Assembly (NCBI RefSeq): GCF_029227915.1
Contig: NC_079887.1
Coordinates: 6,388,001 to 6,448,000 of the forward strand
DNA length: 60,000 nucleotides
Source: Hydractinia symbiolongicarpus
Taxonomy: Eukaryota > Cnidaria > Hydrozoa > Anthoathecata > Hydractiniidae
Direction of reading: 5' to 3'
The notes under the pieces are model-generated. The model had not been told where the DNA came from. It made no database searches and worked only from the letters and a program-made list of their open reading frames with translations. Shown here piece after piece: positions 23,231-33,939 of this stretch (position 1 is the stretch's first letter; each line of letters opens with the position of its first letter). The translations under genes were made by a program, and so were the position numbers.

Positions 23231-23800
23231 CCCTATTCCTGCTGGGCCTTTTAGCGGCTCCTCTATACTGAGGGGGGGGGGGGGGGGGGGCTGATTCGAC
23301 CCCTTCATAATTTCTACAATTGTTGTCCGTTGGACTTGAAACTTATCACAAGTGTTGTCCAGGTTTTAACAAACAATTTGGTGAAAAAAAGACGCTAGCA
23401 TTTTTTGGTGATGACGTCATCAAATTCGGTGACAGAGAAACACTTTGAATTTTGTTAATTGTTGTATAATTGCGATGAACAACAATAATAATAGAAACAC
23501 AAAATAATAATAACAATATAAACTAAGAATTGACATAAAGCTTTCAAAAACATGTAAAAAAAATTTTTAGCAAAAAAAATTTTTTTTAGAATTTTGCTCA
23601 ACATAAAAAAAGTGTTGAAAAAATAGTTAGGAAAAGTCACCAAATTTGAAGGCGTAACTATAAACACATAAAAAGTTATTAAAAAAAGCTGGAGAGGGGG
23701 GCGGGGGGGGGGGCGCTATCAGTCGTTATTACGGAGTGGCCGCTATCAACTTCATCAACAAGGCAAAATGCCTTTGGAACGAGGTTATATTTTCTGGTTA
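23231..23800. repeat. GC-biased repeat patch with poly-G runs
   Basis: A run of 19 G (23272-23290) and a second G-rich tract (about 23694-23712) bracket about 400 bp of AT-rich DNA. GCTGGGCCTTTTAGCGGCTC precedes the first tract and GGAGTGGCCGCTATCAAC follows the second. GCCTTTGGAACGAGGTT at 23770 belongs to the foldback family. This looks like decayed mobile-element sequence. No coding content. Confidence 0.5.
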
Positions 23801-23866
23801 TTTGGGGCAGAATTTTGAGTCACTTTTGGAGTTTATTATGATTAACACGCGCAATGCGGTAAAAAA

Positions 23867-23925
23867 AGAATCTCTTTAATAATAACCGTATTCCGTCTGT
23901 CTGTCTGTGCGCGAAATTTATAATT
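23867..23925. repeat. Dispersed hairpin repeat fragment, copy 4
   Basis: Contains ATCTCTTTAATAATAACCGT, then ATTCCGTCTGTCTGTCTGTG and GCGCGAAA, matching copies near 2540, 16700 and 16870. Only the right part of the family is present. Confidence 0.6.
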
Positions 23926-23947
23926 ATTGCTGATATCCACTTAAACA

Positions 23948-24051
23948 AACCTCAAGCCCAGGGCCTGTAGCGTTTTTTGATATTATGATGAAACGCGTAC
24001 GAGGTTCATCCTCTCATATAAAAAAACGCTACAGGCCCTGGGATCGAGGTT
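23948..24051. repeat. Foldback repeat with 31-bp inverted arms
   Basis: The left arm starts AACCTCAAGCCCAGGGCCTG and the right arm ends CAGGCCCTGGGATCGAGGTT. They pair over 31 bp with two mismatches around a 42-bp loop. The CCTGGGANCGAGGTTG end recurs many times in the window (see the dispersed foldback entries), so this is one full copy of a small hairpin family. Confidence 0.8.
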
Positions 24052-24509
24052 GTAGTTGAACAAGGAGTGAATAATAGCTGATATAAAAAGAAAGAACATC
24101 AGATGACAGAAAATGATAATACAAAAATATCAAGTTTTGATACCATTACATTTTTAGGCAGCACAATATATCGCAAGCGAACTGAGAATTACTTAAAGAT
24201 GAAAAGGTTATGTTCTCTTTTGACATGTAACATTAGAACTTCAACTGCAGAATAAAAACTTTTATACAAATATGTATGGTTTAAAAGCAGTAAAAACAGT
24301 AAAAACGATAAAAACAAAAAAAAAATTGATCAACTAGAAATGCAACAGTATGCATACAAGGTGTGAAGCGACTTTATGGGGGAGCTGAATAAGACATAGG
24401 TGTAGTTCAAAACATTAATCCCACTTAGCTAAACTTGAAGCAGACTGGACGGCACAGTGACTAAGATAGCCGCTGAGAGTGCACATCGCCCAATAGCTAA
24501 TATCGTCTA
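24052..24509. other. Probable 3' untranslated tail of the minus-strand LINE
   Basis: The region follows the stop of the LINE frame on its own strand. It is AT-rich with CAGTAAAAACAGTAAAAACG-type runs and no conserved frame. I cannot locate a poly-A or microsatellite tail that marks the end of the LINE. Confidence 0.4.
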
Positions 24510-25655
24510 TTAAGAGAAGTACCCTCTGAGCGCCTTTATAAAAAGAGACATTTTATCGATTTTTCGAATTTCAAGTGGCAGTGAATTATATAGTTTACCC
24601 CCTGCAAAATAGAAACTCTGCCGGGCGATTTCTAGTTTGACCCGAGGTAACCTGACAATGCAGCCGTTATTTCGTGTGTTATTGTCATGTTGTTGGCTGA
24701 CAAAATAGTTGTCAAAATGTTCAGATGTTAGATCATTTAGTAGACACTTTTTGACGAGTACACAAATATTACGGTTGACGAGTCCTGTGATGGATGGAAT
24801 ATTATCACTCCGGACAATCGATCTAGCACGGTTCTCAAGCGATTTTAATTTGTTTAGCTGTGTATTTGTGATAGGTATTCTCAATGCACTACTATAAGTA
24901 ATTAAAGGTACAATCATCATCGAGAAAACATTGTGTGCGGCTTCAGCGGTAAGGCACGGCCGTAATCTTTGTAGTAGGCGTAAACGGCTGCTGCCGCTTT
25001 TATATAATCGGTCGAAGTTGTCATTAAGTATTAACTTGCTGTCGATTACTGTTCCCAGATACTTATACTGAGAAACGAAATTTATCGGATTTTCTTGATA
25101 TACAACTTGTAGAGCCTTGTCATGTGCTTTCAAGCGTTTAGCCGTTCCGAACAACATGACTTCTGTTTTCCCTTTTTTTAAATTTATAATTAACTCATTT
25201 TCACGGAAATATACTGATAGTCTCTCAAGGTTTTGATTGAGAAGTTGTTCAATTCTAGTAACATCTTTATGAGCAACGTATATGACGGTGTCATCTGCGT
25301 ACATTATAACTTTAGAATTTGAAATATGGTCTACAAAATCATCATAAAAAATTATAAAAAGCAGTGGTCCCAAAATGGAACCTTGTGGAACACCGCAGTA
25401 AATTGGCTCGTAGCTAGATCGAATATTGTTAATGTCTACTAACTGACTTCGATTAAATAAGTAGTCGGTAAACCATGCTAGCTCTTTGCCTTTAATTCCG
25501 TACGTGCGTAGCTTGTTTAATAATAATGAGAGTCCGATTGTATCAAAGGCTTTCGATAAATCTATATAAACTGCTCCAACTAACTTACCGCCATCTATTT
25601 CGCGACGAATACTGTTGCAAAATAAAGTAGAAGCAAGTTTCGTGGAGAACACAAA
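24510..25655 (-). mobile_element. 5'-truncated LINE with reverse transcriptase
   Basis: The frame encodes the RT of a non-LTR retrotransposon. Seen in order: IRREIDGGKLVGAVYIDLSKAFDT (motif A, D), LSLLLNKLRTYGIKG, GVPQGSILGPLLF (motif B), MYADDTVI (catalytic YADD), INLKKGKTEVM and YKYLGTVID. The C-terminal tail is typical of the class (QSFYFAGGKLYNSLPLEIR). Recognisable sequence starts at about 25655, in the N-terminal part of RT, so the endonuclease and ORF1 are missing: a normal 5' truncation from incomplete reverse transcription. The frame continues upstream to 25751, but that extension is unlike RT and is probably host DNA. The RT frame itself has no stop or shift, so the copy is not old. 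It fits the Jockey/CR1-like group. Confidence 0.85.
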
Positions 25656-26770
25656 ATTATTATACAATGCAATATTTAAGTTGTATTTAAGGTGGAAATA
25701 ATGATAAGAATTGATCTGTTGGACGAATATGGCAACATATTGAAAAATCAAAATGTGATTTCTTTCTCAGATTTTATAGCTTTGCTTTTAGGTATTTTCT
25801 ATAAAACGCGTAAGCGGTCGTGTTCTTTAATTTTCTTTAATTTTGAATCCTTACTTATGCTGCTGACGTCATATTGGGGCAAGTCATGTCTATAAATCAC
25901 AAGTTGTTACGTGACTTAAAAATGTTATAAATTATAAAATTAATTTTAAAAAAATCTAGTAACTAAAAATCTAGTAACTAAAAAACAGTACAAAAACAAA
26001 AGGATATAAAACGTACCTTTGTTTATGCTTTTCATGCAACCACGAACAAATAATGCATTCAAAACAATCTTATTCATTAATCATTCTACATTGTTTTCTT
26101 TCAAATATTCGATTCTCTTAATCGAACGTCTCATTTGATTCGAATAAGAAAGGTAAAATATCTACAAACCTTTGGTCTAATTTCCACAATAAATATTCTG
26201 TTGGCGCACATGAAAAAATATTGAAGCAATACAATCTCGGTACAAATTCTGGTTTCGTTTAAAACTATCCTTAAGTCAAGGCAAACATTTTCTACATTAA
26301 AAGAGCTTGAACGCGCAATATGATAACCTAATGCTTTTAATTCTAAAAAAGTGGAAAACATCTCTAGTCCTGAAATTTTGTTTTTGTTCGACATGTATTC
26401 ATCGCATTGCCATAAAATTAAAAAATTATCTGTTTTGCGTTTGGAACAAAATAATATTTAACAAATTGTGCATGTGTGTCGAACAGATGAGACAGTGCAA
26501 GGTGGATTTTACTTCTTTTTTTTTCAAAAATATTGTTTTAAATTGATTTTCTATGTTGTACATATGATTAAAGTGTGCTAAAGAGCAATAAAAACTTATT
26601 TTGCAATTCTGATATTCTTTTTATGTGACAGTAATTAAAAAATAGCCCCGTTACTTAATACAGAACTGATAGCCCAACGCTAGCGGCTTTGACATAGACA
26701 ACAAACCCTGGAGACGAGGATAATAATTGTCCTGCGTGTGGGAAGTATTTTAAACTTAAGGTTTCAGCAA

Positions 26771-26843
26771 ACACCAACCTTGTCACCAAGGTTTTTGTCT
26801 TCTCCTATATTAAAAAGGCAAAAAAACCCTGAGGACGAGGGTG
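26771..26843. repeat. Foldback-family copy
   Basis: AACCTTGTCACCAAGGTTTTT on the left and AAAAACCCTGAGGACGAGGG on the right are imperfect inverted arms, with TCTCCTATATTAAAAAGGC between them. The same order (arm, TCATATAAAAAAGGC, arm) is seen at 30573-30646. Confidence 0.6.
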
Positions 26844-27654
26844 GGCAAACAAGACATCTTAGTGTAAGGTCGATTTACTATTTTGAGAAGATGATCGAAA
26901 GCATCGGAACTCATTTTCAAAAAATTAAAGTTGTTTCGCTTTCTATTCAAAATGTCCTTAACTCAATTTTTTTAATTTGTTTTCTTTTTTTGCAGCTTAC
27001 CTCATCTCTACTTTCTGAACAAATCGTGTTGAAAGAAAAAGTTGCTTCGTTTATTGCTTATTAAACAAGCAATTTTTGTATGTACGTAATGGCTAAGTGA
27101 AACCAACTGATCGACAGGCGTATCATCTGCAATAGAATTCTTGCGGGTACGTGCAGATGATGGTATTAATAATTAGTGGTATCGCTTACCAAAATCTTCT
27201 TTCTCGATCATGCTGAGGTTTAGAGAACTTTGTTCCAATACTTCAGCTTGTTTTAGAGTCAGCAAAACCGTGTTAGCAAAAAAGGTCCGTCAATGCCATG
27301 TGGGGGAGGGGCGCTTATAGACGTTCTAAGACACACAGCTGGTTTGTCATTCTAAACCCCAGAGCTCTCTTAATCTCAAAAAACTCTTGGGACGAGAATG
27401 CTGATTTGTCCAATTGGCGAGATCCGCCCCTGACAAATGTGAAAATATTCTAGAGAAACGGGAGATCATAAAAAGCCTAACTAGTTCTGGGGACGATGTT
27501 GGTATCAGAGTTTTTTTACAATCAGAATTAAAACCACAAGGGTGTATAAACTTGTAAAGAGGCATTGTGAGTTATGTGAGTGGTTAATTCTTGATTATGA
27601 ATTGTATTTTACTTTAGGAAACTTTGCGCCAGTTCAAAGGTTCAGGGAAAATAA

Positions 27655-28070
27655 AGTGTCACAAATGCTCGATTAGGCGCCCACTCATATAAAAGCGCCC
27701 CTCTCGAATAATAGCGCACGGGGGTGGTTATTTGATATCTTAGTAGAGCCAAGGGGAGCGTTTATGCGAATATTTTGGAAATTTGAAAAAAAAGACTTTT
27801 ATTTAAAATAAAGGATTTTTTCTTAAAACCATCTACAGTATGAGATTTCATGTCAAAACGTTTATGTGCTTAGCTGTTCACTATTTATTTAATGACGGAA
27901 AGGAAATTTATGCTGCTCAGGGACATGATACCTTCTGTTTTTATATTTACGACATTATAATTTCTAAAACAAAAGCTTTACTAATAACATATCATAAAAA
28001 TAAGATGTTCTACTAAGCGCTCCTCTCCATTTATCGCTTATCTCAAATAAACGCCTATCCTAGCAAATCA
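27655..28070. repeat. Possible MITE with GGCGCCC/GCGCCTATCC-type ends
   Basis: The left side reads GATTAGGCGCCCACTCATAT and AAAGCGCCCCTCTCG. The right side reads AAGCGCTCCTCTCCATTTAT and AAATAAACGCCTATCCTAGC. The ends resemble each other inverted, but with many mismatches. The word content (cgcccc, aataaacgcc) resembles the MITE in the last ess2 intron (47803-48192), so a related decayed element is plausible. Confidence 0.35.
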
Positions 28071-28255
28071 AAACCTTGAATAAGCTCTTAATCGAGCGTT
28101 ACAGCTAAAATAACGTCTTATTTCCAAGGAAGGAATAGTCTTGTTCTCATTCACCCACATGTGAATTAAAAAACGCTGACACAATCGTGACACTGTGTGA
28201 AAAACATTCTTTATGCGCTTTCGCGTAATATGCGATGAATATGTACCTGTTATCG

Positions 28256-28298
28256 TATAGTACAGAGTACAATATAACATATTGTACTCTGTACTATA
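28256..28298. repeat. Perfect 20-bp inverted repeat with 3-nt loop
   Basis: Arm TATAGTACAGAGTACAATAT, loop AAC, then the exact reverse complement. All 20 base pairs match. No coding frame spans it. It could be a mobile-element footprint or a structured RNA stem, and the sequence does not say which. Confidence 0.9.
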
Positions 28299-28732
28299 TT
28301 TTTTGTATTATTGATAAACGTATATACTCGTGAAAAATTAATCAACCCACGGGATTCATAGGATTTCGAAAGGGGGGGGGGGGGGTGGAAAGTTAAGTGG
28401 CTGGTAAACCAAAGTTGTACAAGCACCTCCATTTTTTATTTTATACTCAGTTGCTAAATGTTCTAAGAAAATTAATGCGGTTTTAAATATGGATTCTAAA
28501 ATTGAAGTCGATGTTCACAAAAGGTAATCAGGCCAAATCGCAAACCTCTCGTTTACTTCGTGATTGAATTTTGCAGGGTGGCGTAATACACAGCATTCGT
28601 TAAATTTTCATACCTATTCTTTATGTGTTCATCCTTTGTATTGATATGTCTGTATAGTTTTTTATTCTTATTTCTGAAACATCATTCATTAACAAGATAG
28701 GATTAAGGACTCCATTACACAGAAACTGATCA

Positions 28733-29404
28733 ATGCGAAAACTGTTCAACTTCATCACGTATATTTCTACAGCACTGGCAATCTACCGGGATCTTACTTT
28801 CCAACATGTTGCTGATCATGCGAAAGTTACAAATAATTCTGCTGTTTTATCTACAACTCAAGTTCAGCGTTCAAGAAGTTGCTTCTGGGATTGCATCAAC
28901 ACGCCAGGATGTTTTTTTATAAACATTCTTCATCATCCCGATAACAACACGTTTACGTGCAGTTTAATAACAGAAGGTTGGTTCAGACACAAGATGAGAT
29001 ATGCTCTTGGTTACACGTTTTATTCCTACGCAAAAAAGAATTTTCAACTACAGTTAACACATGGGCCAGGATTTTGTATTTCTTATGAGTATTGGACATT
29101 AAAGCTTGATTTATGTTCCTCAAAATACACCTATTTTCAGATAGATACTTTCGGAAGGTTGATGGTTGGAGATTTGTGTGTTAGTGTCAATGATGGTAAG
29201 TTTCAACTCACTGAAAATTGCGCTACTGGCTTGATGTTTGATTTCGTTGGAACCAAAAATAAAAATGTCCTTAAAATCAAAACTGAGGAAACTCTTTGTG
29301 TACATATCCATGACGCGCAATATCTTACACTCTATGCTTTTTTAATACCGGTCGCCGGCTGTCATTATCTTCCTCAAACAGAATACCGTATCATCGAACA
29401 TTGA
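28733..29404 (+). CDS. Secreted PAN/apple plus beta-trefoil-like protein, 223 aa
   Basis: The protein starts MRKLFNFITYISTALAIYRD, a signal peptide-like segment, so it is probably secreted. Residues about 24-80 look like a PAN/apple module: FQHVADHAKV, then SCFWDC, TPGCFFI and FTCSLI, with the cysteine spacing of that fold. Residues about 110-215 look like a ricin-type beta-trefoil: GFCISYEYW, LDLCSS, GRLMVGDLCVSV, LTENC and ETLCVHIHD, alternating short Cys-containing strands. PAN modules bind protein or carbohydrate and trefoils bind sugars, so an extracellular recognition role is inferred. The gene has one exon in the window, an intact frame, and an AATAAA about 40 bp after the stop (near 29442). 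The trefoil assignment is weaker than the PAN one. Confidence 0.7.
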   Translation: MRKLFNFITYISTALAIYRDLTFQHVADHAKVTNNSAVLSTTQVQRSRSCFWDCINTPGCFFINILHHPDNNTFTCSLITEGWFRHKMRYALGYTFYSYAKKNFQLQLTHGPGFCISYEYWTLKLDLCSSKYTYFQIDTFGRLMVGDLCVSVNDGKFQLTENCATGLMFDFVGTKNKNVLKIKTEETLCVHIHDAQYLTLYAFLIPVAGCHYLPQTEYRIIEH

Positions 29405-29765
29405 ACGTCTTTGTTTAACACAGCAACTTCAACTCGATATGCAATAAAGGTTGACTTCGATTGTTTTTGCAGTAAGAAAGCCTAAAAAGATTTCTACAGC
29501 AGCTGTGGTTGTGATTGGTTCGTAAGAAGAAAAAGATAAGAAAACGTTGCTGAATTTCGTATGATTAAAAACTAAACTTTTTTGTTACATATATAATAAG
29601 TTGATGGGAGATAAAATTTAAACACACACATGTATATATTTTTGATTCCACGATGTAAATATGATTAGAGATTGCATAAATAAAACTTGTGCAGCACATT
29701 TTCAAATACACTCGTAAAACAATGTCGTTTTTAATTGCTGCTCTGTTCTTTGCTTCATAATAAGC
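29405..29765. other. 3' flank of the PAN gene
   Basis: Contains the putative polyadenylation signal near 29442 and otherwise AT-rich DNA with no coding signal up to the SINE-like segment. Confidence 0.5.
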
Positions 29766-29838
29766 GAAGATGTGTAATGGTAGCGCATTTGACTTGTAAT
29801 CATCAGGTTTCAGGTTATGCAAACGAGATTGTCCAAAC
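29766..29838 (+). repeat. tRNA-Thr-like SINE head
   Basis: Reads GTGTAATGGTAGCGCATTTG, then ACTTGTAATCATCAGG. It has an A-box region followed by an anticodon loop CTTGTAA (anticodon TGT, Thr) and a decayed B box (GGTTATGCAAAC). The order and spacing match a tRNA-derived SINE promoter. The segment runs straight into the CAT repeat, as if the trinucleotide run grew from the SINE's tail. It resembles the minus-strand copy at 7612-7710. Confidence 0.6.
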
Positions 29839-30565
<727 letters not shown>

Positions 30566-30572
30566 GGGTCGG

Positions 30573-30646
30573 TACACCCTCGTCCTCAGGGTTTTCGCCG
30601 TCATCCCTCATATAAAAAAGGCAAAAAACCTGGGGACGTGAGTGTA
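30573..30646. repeat. Foldback-family copy at the end of the CAT array
   Basis: Left arm ACACCCTCGTCCTCAGGGTT and right arm AACCTGGGGACGTGAGTGT pair imperfectly around TCATATAAAAAAGGC. It directly abuts the CAT array. Confidence 0.6.
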
Positions 30647-31711
30647 TATCGATACTAACTGGGAATGATTAAGAAGACAAATACTTTTGGAAGCTGCGTA
30701 ACTCTCTATAATTCTAACGAGTTATATACAGTATTTCTCATTAATTATTTATTATTTTACACAAACAAAACACCAAATCACGGATGGCTATTGAAAATAA
30801 TAAGTATTTCCGCAGTCTCGTCCCTAGACCTCTTTTAGATGATCAGGGAAAACAAGAATAGCGTTTTTGACGATCACAGAGTAGATGTCTATCATGGTTT
30901 TTTCAGCTGGAAAATAACAAGTACAAATACAATATTAGTTCGTGGAGAGCAAGAGTTTTTAGCCCAGATGGTTGTTTATCCTGCTCACCATATACAGAGC
31001 TGATAATGAAACAACGTACTACGTAGTGATAATACACAAACTACCAACATAACACTACATACATATCTTTCTTGTCATCACAAAATGTTTCAAATTTTTC
31101 TTAATAAATAAATTTTGCGAATGATCACTTCAACGATTTTTGCGGTAATTAGATTTTCGATAGACATAGGTGCTGATTATTATACGTTAAAGGTCGTCAT
31201 AAAATAGCATGTAAAATTGCCATAAATGCCGGCACCGATAAAAAACCGCATGATTTTATCGATTTGAAGAGTTGATTAACAATTATTAACCAATAAAATT
31301 AAAAGTGATATTAAGGATTTTTTCCAGCATGAATAAAAATTCGCGAATTTTTATTTCAGTATATTATAAGGGAATAAACTCGTGCGATTAAGCCTTTTCT
31401 AGATTTTTTCGCGGATTTCAACTTTTGAAATTTAGGCCAAAAATCGTGAAATCTCGAAAGTTTCTTCCTTTGAATTTGACAAAGGCTATTGGAAGATAAT
31501 ACATGTGATGTATACGCTGTTTAATAATGAATGAATGAATACATGAATGATGTATGAATAAATGAATGAATAAACAAATAAACAAATGAATAAATGAATA
31601 TGCGAATACGCGAAGGAGATAGGGTTTGAAGTGCGTTCCTACATATGGAAAATGCAGATGGGAAGTCAGAAAATTGATTCTTAGGGCGTGCTAATTAAAA
31701 CATGAACTCAC
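30647..31711. other. Intergenic/intron-like DNA with a GAAT microsatellite
   Basis: No recognised gene. A degenerate (GAAT)n/(AAAC)n run lies at about 31526-31605. A short minus-strand segment near 30850-30930 is preceded by a fair splice acceptor, but does not continue the frame of the exon at 31712-31868. Confidence 0.5.
31526..31605. repeat. Degenerate (GAAT)n microsatellite
   Basis: GAATGAATGAATACATGAAT and then GAATAAATGAATGAATAAAC and AAATAAACAAATG runs: a four-base repeat with substitutions. Confidence 0.8.
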
Positions 31712-31868
31712 CAGAAACCATCAGCAATTATAGCTGCAGTTACCAGGCATCCAGCAGAACCAATCAGAACAGAACAGACCATGAACATAAGAGAACTGAG
31801 CATAAACCCACCAAGTTGCGATGCTAACATACATTGTTTTCTAAGACTCCCAGTTAATAACGCATATG
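31712..31868 (-). CDS. Orphan exon of a multi-pass membrane protein
   Basis: On the minus strand a 157-nt segment is bounded by an AG acceptor (GTCGCAG just before) and a strong donor (CTG|GTGAGT just after). Only one frame is open. It encodes AYALLTGSLRKQCMLASQLG followed by a hydrophobic stretch (GFMLSSLMFMVCSVLIG), then LVTAAIIADGFW. The layout (GSL, basic turn, then a membrane helix) recalls CD20/MS4A-type four-pass proteins, but the match is loose. I could not find partner exons in the right phase on either side. The next frame upstream (32252-32037) has no membrane segment. If the donor is not used, a stop follows at once, so this could also be a terminal exon. Confidence 0.4.
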
Positions 31869-32253
31869 CTGCGACTTAAAACACCCACATATAAATACTA
31901 TTAGACAAAGAAATAACGCAGGGACTCTCTTTGTATAATTTAGACAAAAAAATATAGGTATAAAGACCTATGCTCAAAGAATGTAAACGACAATTGACTT
32001 AATCAGAGAAATTCAGCAAAACAAAGACACTTAAGCTTATTTCAGAATCTTTTGGATCCCAGAAAAATCTATTAATAAAAATAATGAGTCGATACTTTCT
32101 AAAGTGGCCCTGCTATTTCTTCCCAGCACATGCGCCTGCATTGTAGAATTTTGTAAAGTATTTACATCTTGACTATATTTAAAATCTTTTGCGGAAAGCT
32201 GGTCGATAAAATGGAATTCATGTGAATTAATAATCGTTTTCATGTACATCATC

Positions 32254-32345
32254 TCTTCCCCAGGATCTTGGCCCCTGAGCCTTTCTTACAAAGTGGCCTC
32301 TATCAAATTAATCAGAAAAGATAATACCCTAGGAACGAGGTTGGT
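32254..32345. repeat. Foldback-family copy
   Basis: TCTTCCCCAGGATCTTGG on the left and CCCTAGGAACGAGGTTGG on the right form imperfect inverted ends of the family. Confidence 0.5.
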
Positions 32346-32424
32346 TCATGTAGAATTTCTGGTGAAAGAGTTTGATGTAACAAAAAAACTTCATGATGAA
32401 CATTGTTTTTCTTGCTATAACAAG

Positions 32425-32478
32425 CACTCCATTCATGGTTGCATTGAACATTTTGTAAACATTCGGTTCGATTCTCGC
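32425..32478 (+). repeat. Possible tRNA-like (SINE) fragment with intact B box
   Basis: Contains ATGGTTGCATTGAACATTTT, then GTAAACATTCGGTTCGATTC. GGTTCGATTC matches the Pol III B box, and the anticodon-like TTTTGTAAAC resembles the two Thr-like SINEs. The A box is poor. Without folding software I cannot say whether a full cloverleaf forms. Confidence 0.3.
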
Positions 32479-32771
32479 TTTTTTACTAGGTTCTTATCTG
32501 TTTAGCATTTTGCAAAGAGCAAGCTAGTAGCAACCACCTCGGTATCGACTACACAACAAAGGCGTCATTTCTTTTTGTGCTGAAGCTTGGGGCTTGGATG
32601 GAAAGGCTGAAAAATAGGGGGAAAAAATAAAAAATGGAAAGATTGTAATTTACTGCTATTTTCTTTTTTCATGAAAATCATTAGAAACACAAGACTTAAA
32701 ATCAAAAATAAATGTCACAAATCACATATATTTTCTTCAAAAAGAAAAAAAACAGTTTTGTGTGTTCATGT

Positions 32772-32880
32772 TGCCATCTCCTCCCCAGGACTTTTTGTCT
32801 CCTCGCCGCGCCTATTGATAGGTGTTCGTCTTTATCTGATATGCAAAAAGAGATAACAGGTCCTGGTATCGAGGTTGTTC
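32772..32880. repeat. Foldback-family copy
   Basis: CATCTCCTCCCCAGGACTTTTTGT on the left faces ACAGGTCCTGGTATCGAGGTTG on the right. The centre has its own inverted words (CGCGCCTATTGATAGGTGTTCG). Confidence 0.55.
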
Positions 32881-33104
32881 ATGTTCGATTCTATTGGGTG
32901 TTCCGGTCGGTTTCTAGCCCATTCCGCGCAGGCGTTCTTGGTCAGTTTTTTAGGTTCTGCTGAGTTTGACCTCCCCCCTTCAACACCAGTTGCATGGGGC
33001 ATCTCGTCTGCAAATTATCATGCGAAATTTGAATATGGCGGAGATAGCTACGCGTTAAAAAACAAAAAAAGTAAAAAAAGTGGGTGTTTTTAATATCTGG
33101 GTGC

Positions 33105-33230
33105 AAAATTCAGTATGTTAAGCGAGCTAAGAGCTGTTATATTGCAGCAAAATTTAATCCGTATTGTACATTTACAAAATATATAAGCTTGGAATATCAA
33201 GATAACTGACCCCAAACCAAACAGTACCGC
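33105..33230. repeat. Dispersed repeat shared with 59309-59410
   Basis: AAATTCAGTATGTTAAGCGA, GCTAAGAGCTG and CATTTACAAAATATATAAG recur, with changes, as AAATTCTGTATGTGACGCGA, GCTAAGAGCTG and ATTTACAAAATATGTG near 59309. Both copies are followed by a CCCCAA-containing stretch. Class unknown. Confidence 0.55.
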
Positions 33231-33555
33231 CGCGAACAGATCTCATATTGTGGTTCGGCAGAACTGAAATCATTGTAAACGGGATAGTTAGCTGATACAG
33301 GATAATTATAAGGTAGGTACAGTATAACATGGCTTATAGGGTAGGAATCCCCATTGCCATCTTCCACATCTTACAAATTAGAGGTCAGCAAACCAGTCTG
33401 ACGTCGCCGGCAAGGTCAACATTTTTTACTATTTTCTGCCCTCTCATCAAATACGGTGATATATTTATATACCTCAGGTAAATCACTTTGTAGTGATGCA
33501 CTCAGTTAAGCCCTATAAAACCTTTGCTGTTCTCTTTGACCAGGACAAAACTTCC

Positions 33556-33593
33556 CAAGAGTTATAACAAGTAGCTACTTGTAATAACTCTTG
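33556..33593. repeat. 38-bp near-perfect palindrome
   Basis: CAAGAGTTATAACAAGTAG is followed at once by its reverse complement with one A/A mismatch in each arm. There is no loop. It lies inside the TIR-bounded element. Confidence 0.85.
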
Positions 33594-33939
33594 AGAAGGT
33601 GCCTTTTCCTGAGACTTCCTGAGACAAATGTTTTGGATTAGCTATGTACTCCTTTTTTGTTGCTTTTACGTCAATGAGTTTTTAATATTCTCTGCATGTT
33701 TTGCAGAACAATAGTGTAACTTCGTTGTTAGAGTTTATTTCAAACCCTAAGCAAGAAAATTTCCAACCCTCAACAATTCTTTTATCAATCAGCATTGCGT
33801 TCCATTTATATACTTCTTCAAAAAATAGATCCAATTTTGGAGAAATAGAAAAAAGTTATTCATTTATAAATATACTTGAACTTCTCCTGGGTAATTTTTT
33901 AATAAAAAAATTAAGTTGATTTTTTTTCGCCTTGTTTTC

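Larger units (their letters stand above)
25656..28732. other. Intergenic region with small repeats, no recognised gene
   Basis: About 3 kb. Contents: a 17-bp direct duplication (AATCTAGTAACTAAAAA) near 25955-25990; foldback-family copies at about 26705, 26771-26843, 27350-27400 and 27480; a GCGCCC/GAGGGGCG-type repeat at about 27655-28070; a perfect hairpin at 28256-28298; and a run of 14 G at 28372-28385. Open frames such as 26738-27064 run through foldback repeats and are not genes. Confidence 0.6.
31869..33281. other. Intergenic region with foldback copies and repeat fragments
   Basis: No recognised gene besides possible exons of the membrane protein. Two foldback-family copies lie at about 32254-32345 and 32772-32880. 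A tRNA-like segment lies at about 32425-32478. A repeat shared with 59309 lies at about 33105-33230. Confidence 0.5.

Noticed and set aside
26738-27064. 108-aa plus-strand frame
   Set aside because: Its first third is translated from a foldback repeat copy and the rest shows no conserved motif.
30850-30930. Minus-strand segment after a good splice acceptor, as partner of the exon at 31712
   Set aside because: Joining it in phase gives an immediate stop, so it is not the next coding exon.
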